From NCBI GenBank assembly GCA_031411655.1, contig JANOBM010000122.1, forward strand, positions 3,665 through 67,664: a stretch of 64,000 bases of DNA. Direction: 5' to 3'. Below, piece after piece: positions 10,284-17,621 of this stretch. The notes under the pieces were generated by a model, which was not told where the DNA came from, made no database searches, and saw only the letters and a program-made list of their open reading frames with translations. Position 1 is the first letter of the stretch, and every line of letters starts with the position of its first letter. The stretch comes from UBA6163 sp031411655. Lineage in GTDB: Bacteria; Planctomycetota; Planctomycetia; Pirellulales; Pirellulaceae. The translations under genes were made by a program, and so were the position numbers.

Positions 10284-10682
10284 TCAAGACTCCCAGTCTT
10301 CGCATACCCGTCCCGGAAGGGGTGAGAACTCGGAAAGGTTGTGAGTCACCAAAATCAGTTGGTCCGCTTTAGCGATGACAGCGATCGGTAAATCGAACGA
10401 TCCTATCGGACGTCCTTGTCGTTCTGGTTCAGCACGGATTTCGCCAAAGTGCTCGGCAGCGGCAAGATCAAAATCAAACAAACGGAAGCAGGCAATGAAC
10501 TGGCCAAGTTTAGTCAGCGTTTCTTGCTTCTTATTCGACTTCGCAGCCCCGTAAAGCAGCGCGCCGACCACAATTGAGCAAAGGCATTTATCTTGGGTCG
10601 CAACGGAGTCGAATCGCGGCACCAATGTATCGCTTCGCCCCTGAAGGAATCGGATACAAACATTTGTATCCAACAAGTACAT
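10284..10682 (-). CDS. PIN-domain (VapC-like) protein lacking an expected catalytic acid
   Basis: The 132-residue product is a PIN-domain ribonuclease-like protein of the VapC toxin type: it begins MYLLDTNVCIRFL (first active-site Asp at residue 5) and has GSFDLPIAVIAKA and LVTHNLSEF near the end. The glutamate usually found in a V-A-E-L-L-Y-G motif is missing: here it reads VVGALLYGA, so nuclease activity is doubtful. Its ATG overlaps the stop of an hsdS remnant (TGATG) and its stop overlaps the hsdR start in the same way, so it was positioned for translational coupling inside the R-M operon. No recognisable antitoxin gene is adjacent. The longer open frame to 10799 only adds sequence from the hsdS leader region. 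Confidence 0.8.
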   Translation of the reverse strand: MYLLDTNVCIRFLQGRSDTLVPRFDSVATQDKCLCSIVVGALLYGAAKSNKKQETLTKLGQFIACFRLFDFDLAAAEHFGEIRAEPERQGRPIGSFDLPIAVIAKADQLILVTHNLSEFSPLPGRVCEDWES

Positions 10683-10750
10683 CAAGGCAGTTCCAGTCGC
10701 GATTCGAATTCGCCTTGGTCTTTGTACTTCGGGTATCTCGGAAAGCTCAT
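10682..10750 (-). pseudogene. hsdS: 5' remnant of hsdS (type I specificity subunit)
   Basis: A 22-codon frame starts MSFPRYPKYKDQG, which closely resembles the opening of many type I specificity subunits (M-S-F-P-R-Y-P-x-Y-K-D-S-G), and then diverges to EFESRLELP and stops with TGA overlapping the PIN-gene ATG. The two target-recognition domains (normally about 400 residues) are gone. The divergent last nine residues might be the end of a lost antitoxin or simply junction sequence. This is inferred from the short N-terminal match and the operon position. Confidence 0.6.
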
Positions 10751-10764
10751 GGGCGTTTCTCCGT

Positions 10765-10791
10765 GAGCGACACGGCGCTCGCCGCCCTCGG
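10765..10791. repeat. Single diverged arm of the hsdR-type palindrome (copy D)
   Basis: This 27-nt stretch (starting gagcgacacggcgctcgcc) matches one arm of the palindromes in hsdR at roughly three quarters of positions. No partner arm is recognisable next to it. It lies just upstream of the hsdS remnant. Confidence 0.5.
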
Positions 10792-10824
10792 TGCGGCATG
10801 AATGCGATTCAGTCCCAACGGGAC

Positions 10825-10868
10825 GGCATGTTGTAACCACGGGCGCGCGCCCGTGGCTACAACATGCC
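10825..10868. repeat. 44-nt near-perfect palindrome
   Basis: Twenty-two bases on each side pair with a single A/C mismatch, centred on a GCGCGC core and bounded by GGCATG / CATGCC. It could form a strong cruciform or RNA hairpin between the DUF1016 gene and the hsdS remnant. There is no T-tract on either side, so it is more like a REP-type element than a classical terminator. Confidence 0.75.
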
Positions 10869-10905
10869 GCCACTCCGTGGCTGAAGCACGGTCTGAAGAC
10901 TGAAG

Positions 10906-11481
10906 TCAGCTAAGAGAGCCCAGGAGCAGCCCAGTCTCCAGTTCACGCTCATGGAAGTGTTGTTCCAACGTCTGCCGGGCGTACCAGAGTCGCGTCGGCA
11001 AGTCCTTGATTTTCTGCATCAGGACAATGTTATGACTCCAACTTAATTGCAGAAAAAGGACATCATCCTGGTGATTGACTGTCCAATCCGGCATTTGGCG
11101 CACAGGTTGTGCGCTGATTTCCTGCCCGTCGGGCAAACCGGCGTGTGACGTTTCTTTGGCTGCGAATTGGCGCACGGACGGTGCGCCAATTCCGGAAAAT
11201 GCCAGGTACTCGTTCCAAAAGCGTACCATCCGTTTCAGATTCGCTGGTGAAAATCCCTTTTTTTCAGGTAGCTCATTCTTCAGATCAGGGGCTAGACGGG
11301 GAATCACTTTCGCGCCCCAGCCTTCACGTTGCTGGCGTGACGCAATCATGCGACCCACGTTCCAATACATCAGAATCATCGCCGCATTGGCTGACAGAAT
11401 CGCCCGTTGCTGAGCGTGTCGAACTCGCTCCTTGATGTCCGCCAGCAATTGAAAGTAGAGAGTCAGATCGCTGTTGCTCAT
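10906..11481 (-). pseudogene. DUF1016 (YhcG-like) nuclease, C-terminal catalytic half missing
   Basis: The 191-residue product matches the N-terminal domain of DUF1016/YhcG proteins (MYWNVGRMIASRQQREGWGAK, ANLKRMVRFW, LSWSHNIVLM, LPTRLWYARQTLE). Complete members are about 330-380 residues with a PDDEXK nuclease domain at the C-terminus; here the family match ends near residue 170 and is followed by HFHERELETGLLLGSLS and a stop. The catalytic domain is therefore absent. Its ATG overlaps the hsdM stop (ATGA). DUF1016 genes are frequent passengers inside type I R-M loci. Several hairpins lie within its linker region. I call it a remnant; the short product could still be expressed. Confidence 0.75.
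11098..11191. repeat. Three successive short palindromes within the DUF1016 linker
   Basis: Perfect inverted repeats occur at 11098-11114 (7-bp stem, 3-nt loop), 11123-11135 (6-bp stem, 1-nt loop) and 11165-11191 (11-bp stem, 5-nt loop). They fall in the variable linker of the protein (VRQFAAKE...VRQMP), a region rich in repeated Q-x-A motifs in relatives, so they may reflect repetitive coding, inserted palindromes, or both. Confidence 0.6.
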
Positions 11482-12937
11482 TTCGTTAGCCCTCCGATCA
11501 TCTTCAAAATGCGATCGGTGATACCTTTCAACTCAGCGTTGATCTCGGCCAATTCTCTCGGTGGTTTGAAAACGTAGAAGTGACGGTTGAACGGGATCTC
11601 GTAGCCGACTTTTGTCTTTTCGTGGTCGATCCACGCATCGGGCGAGTGCGGCAATACTTCACGTTTGAAGTAGCTCTCGACGTCTTCGCTGCGCGGCACG
11701 TTCTGGGTGTCTCGCAGGTTGGCGTCCGCTTGTGGCTTGCCTTTCAGCTTGCCCTTGGTCGCGACGACGATCTCGCCGGACTTATCGCGAAGTGGGCGTT
11801 CGACGGTGATGGTGCGGTAACCAAAAGCCTTGTCGTTGAAGATGCAGCGGATGGGGACCACTGGGGAACCCGCGGATAGCGCCTTGCGGCTCACAGGCTT
11901 GCGCGACTCTGGATCGATGGAGACGTCCTTGCATTCGCCGAAGAGGCGAGTGATTTCCTCGATGTGCTGCGGGCTTAATTCCTTGCGTTTGCTGCCGAGG
12001 CTTTTTCGCATCTTCTGCCAGTAGCTGCTGGCGTCGATCAGTTGCAGTTTGCCTTTACGGTGCGCTGGCTTGCGGTTGCTGACGATCCAGATGTAAGTGC
12101 TGATGCCGGTGTTGTAGAACATGTCGGTGGGCAGACCGATGATCGCTTCGACCCAATCGTTTTCCAGCACATAGCGGCGGATTTCGCTCTCGTCTGAACC
12201 CGCACCGCCGGTGAACAGCGGCGAGCCATTCACGACGATGCCAAAGCGGCTGCCGCCATCGACGGCAGGTCGCATCTTGGAAATCAAGTGCATCAGGAAC
12301 AGTAGCGAGCCATCGCTGACGCGGGGCAGCCCTGGACCGAAGCGTCCATTAAAACCCTGCTGCTCGAATTCCTTTCGGATGAAGGCTTCGATCTTTTTCC
12401 ATTCGACTCCGAAGGGAGGATTGCTCAGGCTGTATTCAAACCGCTTGCCGGGAAGTCCGTCGCTGGACAGCGTGTTGCTAAGGATGATGTTGGCCACGTC
12501 CTGGCCTTTGATCAGCATGTCGGCTTTGCAGATCGCATACGACTCGGCGTTGAGTTCCTGGCCATACATCACCAGCCGGGCATCCGGATTGAGTGTGGTC
12601 AGCTGCTCATCGGCTACTGACAGCATTCCACCTGTTCCGGCTGTGGGGTCGTACATCGATCGCACTACTCCGGGTTTGGTCAGCGCGTCATCGTCTTCGA
12701 TGAAGAGCAGGTTGACCATCAGCTTAATGACATCGCGCGGCGTGAAGTGTTCCCCGGCTGTTTCGTTCGATAGTTCGGCGAACTTGCGGATCAGTTCTTC
12801 AAAGACGGTACCCATCTGCGCATTGCTGACGACGTCTGGATGCAGGTCGATACCGGTAAATTTTTCCGTGATCAGGTACAGCAGTCCCGCTTTGCTCAGC
12901 CGTTCAAGCTGTGTTTGGAAGTCGAAGCATTCAAAGG
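11478..12937 (-). pseudogene. hsdM: hsdM, type I DNA methyltransferase subunit, 5' truncated
   Basis: From FDFQTQLERLSKAGLLYL (about 12935) to the stop, the frame matches HsdM, including motif I DPTAGTGGMLS and motif IV SNPPFG. The N-terminal domain (roughly 150-180 residues before this point in normal HsdM) is missing. The frame continues upstream to 13124, but that sequence (SPVFAGVLSFPCAM and so on) resembles no methyltransferase and runs into a large inverted repeat next to tRNA-Ser, so it is junction sequence. A palindrome arm is translated as SRKALSAGSP between KPV and the conserved FGYRTITVERPL. Loss of the N-terminal domain and of HsdS makes methylation unlikely. The stop overlaps the DUF1016 start. 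Confidence 0.85.
11866..11892 (-). repeat. Single palindrome arm inside hsdM (copy C)
   Basis: The 27 nt match the arms of copies A and B at nearly every position but are read in a different frame (SRKALSAGS rather than EPQGASRGF). Comparison with the usual HsdM sequence suggests an insert of about 14 codons here. The second arm is not recognisable. Confidence 0.65.
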
Positions 12938-13054
12938 ATGTCCCGCACGGCAGGGGAGAAAGCCTGTATGTAGGCAAAGAGGTTTTATGGCCTCGGAGCG
13001 TGGTACGAAAAGCGGAATCGTGGGGACCCGCAACCATCGCGCACGGAAACGAAA

Positions 13055-13108
13055 GAACCCCGGCAAACACGGGTGAAAACATGGTTTCGTCCGTACTTAC
13101 CGGGGTTC
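13055..13108 (-). terminator. Inverted repeat 3' of tRNA-Ser, possible terminator
   Basis: A 9-bp perfect stem (GAACCCCGG / CCGGGGTTC) encloses 36 nt and begins 6 nt after the tRNA 3' end. On the minus strand the second arm is followed by TTTCG. The loop is long for an intrinsic terminator, so it may instead be a boundary repeat of the R-M remnant. Confidence 0.4.
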
Positions 13109-13114
13109 TCAGAG

Positions 13115-13197
13115 CGGAGGACACGGGACTCGAACCCGCAGCCCCTTACGGGGTACCTCAGTTCCAGTGAGGCCGCTCACCAACTCGCTTATCCTCC
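13115..13197 (-). tRNA. tRNA-Ser(GGA)
   Basis: Read on the minus strand this folds as a class II tRNA. The acceptor is GGAGGAT paired with GTCCTCC (last pair T-G) and the discriminator is G. The anticodon arm is CCTCA-CTGGAAC-TGAGG with anticodon GGA. A long variable arm (CCCC-gtaa-GGGG) and a T-arm GCGGG-TTCGAGT-CCCGT are present. CCA is not encoded. The segment between the acceptor and D-loop is one base shorter than usual and has A rather than the near-universal T at position 8, and the D-stem is weak. It may be an unusual but functional serine tRNA or a slightly damaged one. It marks the edge of the decayed R-M island. Confidence 0.75.
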
Positions 13198-13239
13198 GAA
13201 CTCGACGACCCTATGATCGTCTTGTTTTGCAAACTGCCG

Positions 13240-14583
13240 TCAAGTCAACTTGGCTCCGCTGATCAGTTTAATGAATTCTTTATTGCTCTCAAACCGCCCT
13301 AGCTGTTTTGTCAACTGTTCCATCGCATCGACGTGATGCATTGTACTAAGTGTACGACGCAGCATGGTAACCGATTCAAGAGTTTCCTCATCAAGCAACA
13401 ACTCTTCACGGCGTGTACCACTTTGGCTGATATCGATTGCCGGCCAAACACGTCGATCAGCGAGACGCTTATCGAGTACAAGCTCCATATTTCCGGTTCC
13501 TTTGAACTCTTGGAAAATGGCTTCGTCCATTCGACTGTTGGTGTCGACAAGTGCGGTGCCGACAATTGTCAGAGAACCACCTTCTTGAAACGCACGCGCC
13601 GTAGCGAAAAGTTTCTTAGGGATGTCCATCGCCTTGATGTCGAGGCCTCCGGTCATGGTTGCGCGTCCACGTCCGGTCTGGCCCACCCATTTGTTAAAGG
13701 CACGTGCCAATCGCGTGATCGAATCAAGCATGAGAAACACATCTTGCCCCATTTCGGCAAGACGTTTCGCGCGATCAATCACCAACTGACTGAGCCGAAC
13801 GTGGCTATCGACATCCATATCGAGACTGCTGGCAATCACCTCTCCGCCAAGAACGTTGCGCTTCATGTCGGTGACTTCTTCGGGTCGCTCATCGATCAGC
13901 AGCACAATCAACTTAACCGTCGGATGATTCTTTGCGATACCCGTGGCGATGTCCTGAAGCATGATCGTTTTCCCACTGCGAGGTGGAGCCACGATCAACG
14001 CCCTTTGACCCTTACCCAAAGGAGCGAGAAGATCGATTACACGGTTGGTAATCGGTTTTTGTCCAACCTCCAGCTTAAGCCATTGCTCAGGATTGATGGG
14101 GGTCAGCGTATCGAAGGCCTTCACCTCGAGGTATGCCTCCGGTGCCATCCCATCGACATCCACGAGTTCCCGAACACGAGGACCTTGCTGGCGACGCGCC
14201 TGCTGCACCATCGCTCGAAGCTTAACGCCCTGACGAAGTCCGTAACGCTCGATCATCGTTCCGGGAACAAATGGATCGGTTCGTTCGCGACTGTAATTGT
14301 TTTCCTCGGTACGTAAAAAACCGTAGCCATTGGGGTGCAATTCAAGGATACCGATGCCTTCTTCTAACGGCACATCGGGACTGATCGGGGGACCGGAATC
14401 ATCGTTGAGTTCGTCAACGCCTTCGCCATTGGGAGATGCACCGGTTGCATTGGGATTGGGGCCGCGCCGTCGGCGTCGAACGCGAGGCTTGCCGGTTCCG
14501 GTTGGGGCGCCGTTTCCGGCGTAGGAACCATTGTTTGGAGAGCTGTTACTGCGGCCGCGAAAAGGCCGTTTCTTATTGACCAT
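13240..14583 (-). CDS. rho: Transcription termination factor Rho
   Basis: Rho is the hexameric RNA helicase that terminates transcription. A basic, Arg/Asn/Gly-rich N-terminal extension (GKPRVRRRRRGPNPN) precedes the RNA-binding cold-shock-like domain (GIGILELHPNGYGFLR). The ATPase core follows, with Walker A APPRSGKT near residue 200 and Walker B VFLMLDSITRLAR; the Q-loop and R-loop region GRGRATMTGGLD is present. The ATG at 14583 gives 447 residues starting MVNKKRPFRGR. The frame is open to 14661, but the extra 26 residues are not Rho-like. Arg-rich insertions before the RNA-binding domain are common in high-GC and planctomycete Rho proteins. Confidence 0.95.
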   Translation of the reverse strand: MVNKKRPFRGRSNSSPNNGSYAGNGAPTGTGKPRVRRRRRGPNPNATGASPNGEGVDELNDDSGPPISPDVPLEEGIGILELHPNGYGFLRTEENNYSRERTDPFVPGTMIERYGLRQGVKLRAMVQQARRQQGPRVRELVDVDGMAPEAYLEVKAFDTLTPINPEQWLKLEVGQKPITNRVIDLLAPLGKGQRALIVAPPRSGKTIMLQDIATGIAKNHPTVKLIVLLIDERPEEVTDMKRNVLGGEVIASSLDMDVDSHVRLSQLVIDRAKRLAEMGQDVFLMLDSITRLARAFNKWVGQTGRGRATMTGGLDIKAMDIPKKLFATARAFQEGGSLTIVGTALVDTNSRMDEAIFQEFKGTGNMELVLDKRLADRRVWPAIDISQSGTRREELLLDEETLESVTMLRRTLSTMHHVDAMEQLTKQLGRFESNKEFIKLISGAKLT

Positions 14584-15372
14584 AGTTGATCCGAAGATGC
14601 GAGAACGTTTCTTGCCAAACGGACAAGCTTCGCTCGACAGGGATAGAGGCACCGCAACCATTCAGGACCGAAGGCCCCACTGGAAAGAAACCGATTTGAC
14701 GCCGCGGTGAAATGCGCAAACGCGATTCGAAGTTCACTTCAATTTCCAACTACTCATACCCATCAAAACCATGTCCCAGGATCATGCCGTCGGTCATTTT
14801 TTGAGCAACTGCTGCGAGCCTTAGACCGGACTAGAATTAGAAAGTCAAAAGTCTCTGATTAACGAAATGTTGACCCTCTTAGGCATCAACACTGGGCATT
14901 TTGACCGTTCCGATAACGAGCACCATGCTTCGCCCGGATACGGCAATTCATTTCAATCTCCATCTCATCAATCGGGAGGCCTAAGCAACTCTCCACGATC
15001 GACTTATCGACGCTCGACTGATGATCTCAAACATCACCAGCTTGGTCGGGGCTCTGCGACAGCAACCCAAGATTGCCCGCAGAATATCGACCAATTTGCA
15101 GTCACCGGCTTCTCAATCCGCATCCAAGCGGGGAAAAGTAAACCCGAGTAACGCTCATTGAGAACAATCGAGTCGTCGCAAACACGGCGAGAACTCGAAT
15201 TCAACTTCCTATCTATTTGAGTCTGTTTCAAGTTGCGCCGACAGACGCACATGATTGCCAGATTCTCTTTTGCCGCAAGGGGACATTACTACTTTGTCCC
15301 GGGGCTGAATGTCTAATTTCCGGCGCGTACCGAGGACGCGGTTCTTCTTCTTTACCGGCTGAAGTATAGGTT
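14584..15372. other. Long intergenic region with no supported gene
   Basis: About 790 bp between the divergent rho and ABC-transporter regions. It holds one plus-strand open frame (14867-15151, 94 codons, His/Ser-rich, no recognisable domain) that I do not accept as a gene. A GGGACA/TGTCCC inverted repeat lies near 15284-15302. The region probably carries the rho leader and promoters, but no specific element could be assigned. Confidence 0.4.
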
Positions 15373-15570
15373 ATGCCGCCGTTGCGTCAAGATTGCTTCA
15401 AAAAATTTGCGTTGTTACTTATTTTCGCTTCGGCCTGTATGCTTTGGAGCGCAGATGTAATGGGACAGGGCGTAACGAGACGATACCTGAAGGGGCGAGG
15501 AACGTCGCTAGCCGGGAATGTCGAGAGACATGCTGACGCCTCTTCACTCACCGCGAAACTTGCGACATGA
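15373..15570 (+). CDS. Small secreted peptide overlapping the ABC ATPase gene
   Basis: A 65-codon frame begins MPPLRQDCFKKF and has a hydrophobic segment ALLLIFASACMLW followed by polar sequence, which looks like a signal peptide or single membrane anchor. Its stop overlaps the start of the following ABC ATPase by four bases (ATGA), suggesting translational coupling. The mature part would be only about 35 residues with no recognised motif, so it may be a leader peptide or a truncated partner of the transporter. Existence is uncertain. Confidence 0.4.
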   Translation: MPPLRQDCFKKFALLLIFASACMLWSADVMGQGVTRRYLKGRGTSLAGNVERHADASSLTAKLAT

Positions 15571-16691
15571 ATCTCAATAATCCCGCTGTTTCCCCGGGAC
15601 CATCGCCAACTGCGGCGATTCATGTTCACGGCCTAAACCATCATTTCGGTTCCGGTGAAGCTCGCAAACAGGTCCTCTTTGACAATGAGCTTGAGGTTCG
15701 TCCCGGTGAAATCGTGATCATGACCGGGCAAAGCGGATCTGGCAAAACGACCCTGCTTACCCTTATCGGAACCCTTCGTCGCGTTCAGTCAGGGAGTCTA
15801 TGGGTCTTGGGCCAACCGCTGCATGCTGCTCCCGATGTCGCGCTGGTCCGACTTCGAAAACGTCTCGGCTTCATTTTTCAGGCACATAACTTGTTCAGTT
15901 CGCTCACGGCACAAGAAAATGTGCGCATGGCGTTGGAACTGCAGCCGGATCAAATGACCCGCGCGCAGGCCAACGAACGCGCAAAAGAGATGCTCGAAGC
16001 GGTTGGCCTTGGCGACCGTATTCACTATCGACCCGGTGGCCTTTCCGGTGGTCAGAAACAGCGGGTCGCCGTTGCGAGAGGCCTTGTTCATGAACCGCAG
16101 ATTTTGTTGGCCGACGAACCCACCGCAGCTCTTGACGAAGAGGCGGGACGGAAAGTTGTCACGTTGTTTGAGAAGCAAGCCAAAGAACGTGGTACAGCGA
16201 TCGTCATCGTGACCCACGATAATCGCATCCTCGACGTTGCCGATCGCATCGTCAAAATGGACTTTGGACGAATCGCCCGAGACACGAAGGTTCGCGAAAC
16301 GTCGTTCATCGGTGAAATGCTCGTTCGCTGCAGCGTCTTTCGTGGTGTCACGGTAAGAACGCTCACCCGACTTGCTGAACGAATGAAACAGCAGTCACAT
16401 CCAGCAGGAACCAGGATCATTCGACAAGGCAATCCGGGGCATCGCTTTTATTTGATCCGCGAAGGCGCCGCAGACGTCACTCGCGATCCGGGGAACGTCC
16501 ACCTCGCGACACTTGGACCGGGTGACTTTTTCGGAGAAACGGCTTTGTTAACCGGTGAACCACGAAATGCTAACGTTGATGCAAAAACGGATATCACGGT
16601 CTACACGCTTGATGCTGAATCCTTCCGAGAAGCGATGGCAGAACGCGCTACCATGGACCAGGAGGTACGCAGCTCTTTGTTCGCCGACTGA
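15567..16691 (+). CDS. DevA-like ABC transporter ATPase fused to a cyclic-nucleotide-binding domain
   Basis: Residues 1-235 form an ABC ATPase of the DevA/LolD/MacB type: Walker A GQSGSGKTT (about residue 53), signature LSGGQKQRVAVARG (about 158) and Walker B ILLADEPTAALDE (about 178). The remaining 110 residues form a cNMP-binding-like domain (AGTRIIRQGNPGHRFYLIREG...GPGDFFGETALLTGEPRNANV), with the GDFFGE phosphate-binding cassette and an R in the GEPRNA motif. Such a fusion suggests that nucleotide binding gates an export ATPase, or that the domain acts as a docking module. DevA proteins normally work with a DevC permease and an HlyD-type adaptor; only degraded HlyD- and TolC-like pieces lie downstream, so this ATPase may be an orphan or may partner with proteins encoded elsewhere. 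Confidence 0.9.
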   Translation: MNLNNPAVSPGPSPTAAIHVHGLNHHFGSGEARKQVLFDNELEVRPGEIVIMTGQSGSGKTTLLTLIGTLRRVQSGSLWVLGQPLHAAPDVALVRLRKRLGFIFQAHNLFSSLTAQENVRMALELQPDQMTRAQANERAKEMLEAVGLGDRIHYRPGGLSGGQKQRVAVARGLVHEPQILLADEPTAALDEEAGRKVVTLFEKQAKERGTAIVIVTHDNRILDVADRIVKMDFGRIARDTKVRETSFIGEMLVRCSVFRGVTVRTLTRLAERMKQQSHPAGTRIIRQGNPGHRFYLIREGAADVTRDPGNVHLATLGPGDFFGETALLTGEPRNANVDAKTDITVYTLDAESFREAMAERATMDQEVRSSLFAD

Positions 16692-16883
16692 TGTGGCTTT
16701 ATCGCGATGTACAGATCATCCCGTTCGATAGCGTCGCTCACTCCCGCGTGAGATTTGTCAGAATGCTGTGCTGCCGACCGCCGTCCTCTCAAACTCAAAT
16801 CGCCACGTTTACCTGTAACGACGAACGAATGAACGAGCCCTGGAGCGGGCAACGACCAAGGTGGTGGCATCAAGGTGCTGGCA

Positions 16884-17198
16884 TCAAGGTGCTGGCGGTA
16901 ACCGCTCTGCTGGCTGGCCAGGCTTCAACCCCGCGGCGCGTGTCTTCACCACCCTTTCAACACCGGATAGCCCGCTGACGATTTCAAAGTCGTCCCCACT
17001 TCGGAACCCCAAAACGAGTGGCCGGTATTTAATCCTTCCGGATACCACTAGGCAGCATCTCGCTGTGTCTGCGTCCCGGACGATCGCCGAAACAGGAATA
17101 GTCAAAACATCCTTCCCTTGATCCATTCGAATCTGCACCGTCACATGCATTCCCGGGCGCAGCTCCTCCACTTCAAAGCTTGATATCGACTGGGTTGA
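16884..17198 (-). pseudogene. HlyD-family (membrane fusion) adaptor, C-terminal fragment
   Basis: This 105-codon open stretch translates as a C-terminal piece of an HlyD/RND-type periplasmic adaptor: LRPGMHVTVQIRM, VLTIPVSAIVRD and YRPLVLGFRSGDDFEIVSGL match the beta-barrel and membrane-proximal parts of that family. The first two thirds of the protein are absent, with an in-frame stop just upstream (17199-17201), and no convincing start exists. It is transcribed opposite to the ABC ATPase. Confidence 0.7.
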
Positions 17199-17220
17199 TC
17201 AACCGACCAGAACTTTCTGA

Positions 17221-17559
17221 GGCAAGGCATTTGGTCTGCTAAGTGGTGGAACGATACGAGTCGCTGCAGATATTGCCGAGGCCCATGCGGAAGTCGGTGC
17301 AAGGAAAAATCAAGTCGCTGCCGCCGAAGCGGCGAGCCAATTCGCAGAGTCATCCTACGGCCATAACCAAGATCGAATCCGAGACGGACAGGGACTTCCC
17401 ATCGAAGTCTTACAATCCATTCAGGCTCTCGACCAAGCTCGACGACAATACGTACAAGTGATCGCCGATTACGATCGCCCCCTGTTTCGATTGCACCGCG
17501 CGATTGGCTGGCCAATAGAAAAAACTCCCGCGACCATGGGCGCGGGAGTAAATGAATAA
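17221..17559 (+). pseudogene. TolC-like outer membrane efflux protein, C-terminal fragment
   Basis: From an in-frame stop at 17218-17220 the plus strand is open for 112 codons. The translation (AEAHAEVGARKNQVAAAEAA, then GQGLPIEVLQSIQALDQARR, then YDRPLFRLHRAIGWP) is the typical end of an outer-membrane efflux protein with its alternating helical pattern. There is no start codon context and the N-terminal three quarters is missing. It lies head-to-head with the HlyD-like fragment, which suggests that a former tripartite efflux locus was rearranged and deleted. Confidence 0.7.
17525..17548 (+). terminator. Hairpin at the end of the TolC-like fragment
   Basis: An 8-bp perfect stem CTCCCGCG / CGCGGGAG with an 8-nt loop ends 8 nt before the fragment's stop codon; AT-rich sequence follows (taaatgaataaac). 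It probably terminated the ancestral efflux gene and may also serve the convergent peroxidase gene. Confidence 0.5.
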
Positions 17560-17621
17560 ACACCGCATCGACAACCCAGCGGTCCCTTGATTCACGACGA
17601 AGCGCAGAACCAGCCGTTGCA

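Larger units (their letters stand above)
7670..10284 (-). pseudogene. hsdR: hsdR, type I restriction endonuclease subunit, multiply disrupted
   Basis: Four colinear pieces together match HsdR: an N-terminal nuclease-domain part (HYSQHNQNSIDFVLF), a P-loop (SAGSGKT), a DEAH-box region and a helicase C region (GFDQPLLCGMYVDKRL). Visible lesions: an in-frame TAG at 9901-9903 (VVR-stop-VHYS, where relatives commonly have Q); a frameshift near 9164-9178, where one missing base would restore a D-R-N-V-I-D-like run; an in-frame TAA at 8402-8404 (HFR-stop-HVSPLLGGKA); and motif II reading DEAP instead of DEAH. The 3' end stops after VADRLHKNYKAA, lacking roughly the last 250-300 residues of a usual HsdR. 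The start ATG overlaps the stop of the upstream PIN gene (TGATG). Two palindromic insertions are translated inside it. Almost certainly non-functional. Confidence 0.9.

Noticed and set aside
10284..10682. Active VapBC toxin-antitoxin module
   Set aside because: No antitoxin frame is recognisable and the PIN domain lacks the usual Glu, so I report it only as a PIN remnant or inactive protein.
12211..13170. 319-codon plus-strand open frame opposite hsdM
   Set aside because: Shadow of hsdM, whose motifs are clear on the minus strand; Ser/Arg-rich low-information translation.
13333..14316. 327-codon plus-strand open frame opposite rho
   Set aside because: It lies entirely within the well-supported rho gene on the other strand, and its translation shows no signal or domain; it is an antisense shadow.
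14867..15151. 94-codon open frame in the intergenic region after rho
   Set aside because: No recognisable motif, no good ribosome-binding site and composition unlike neighbouring genes.
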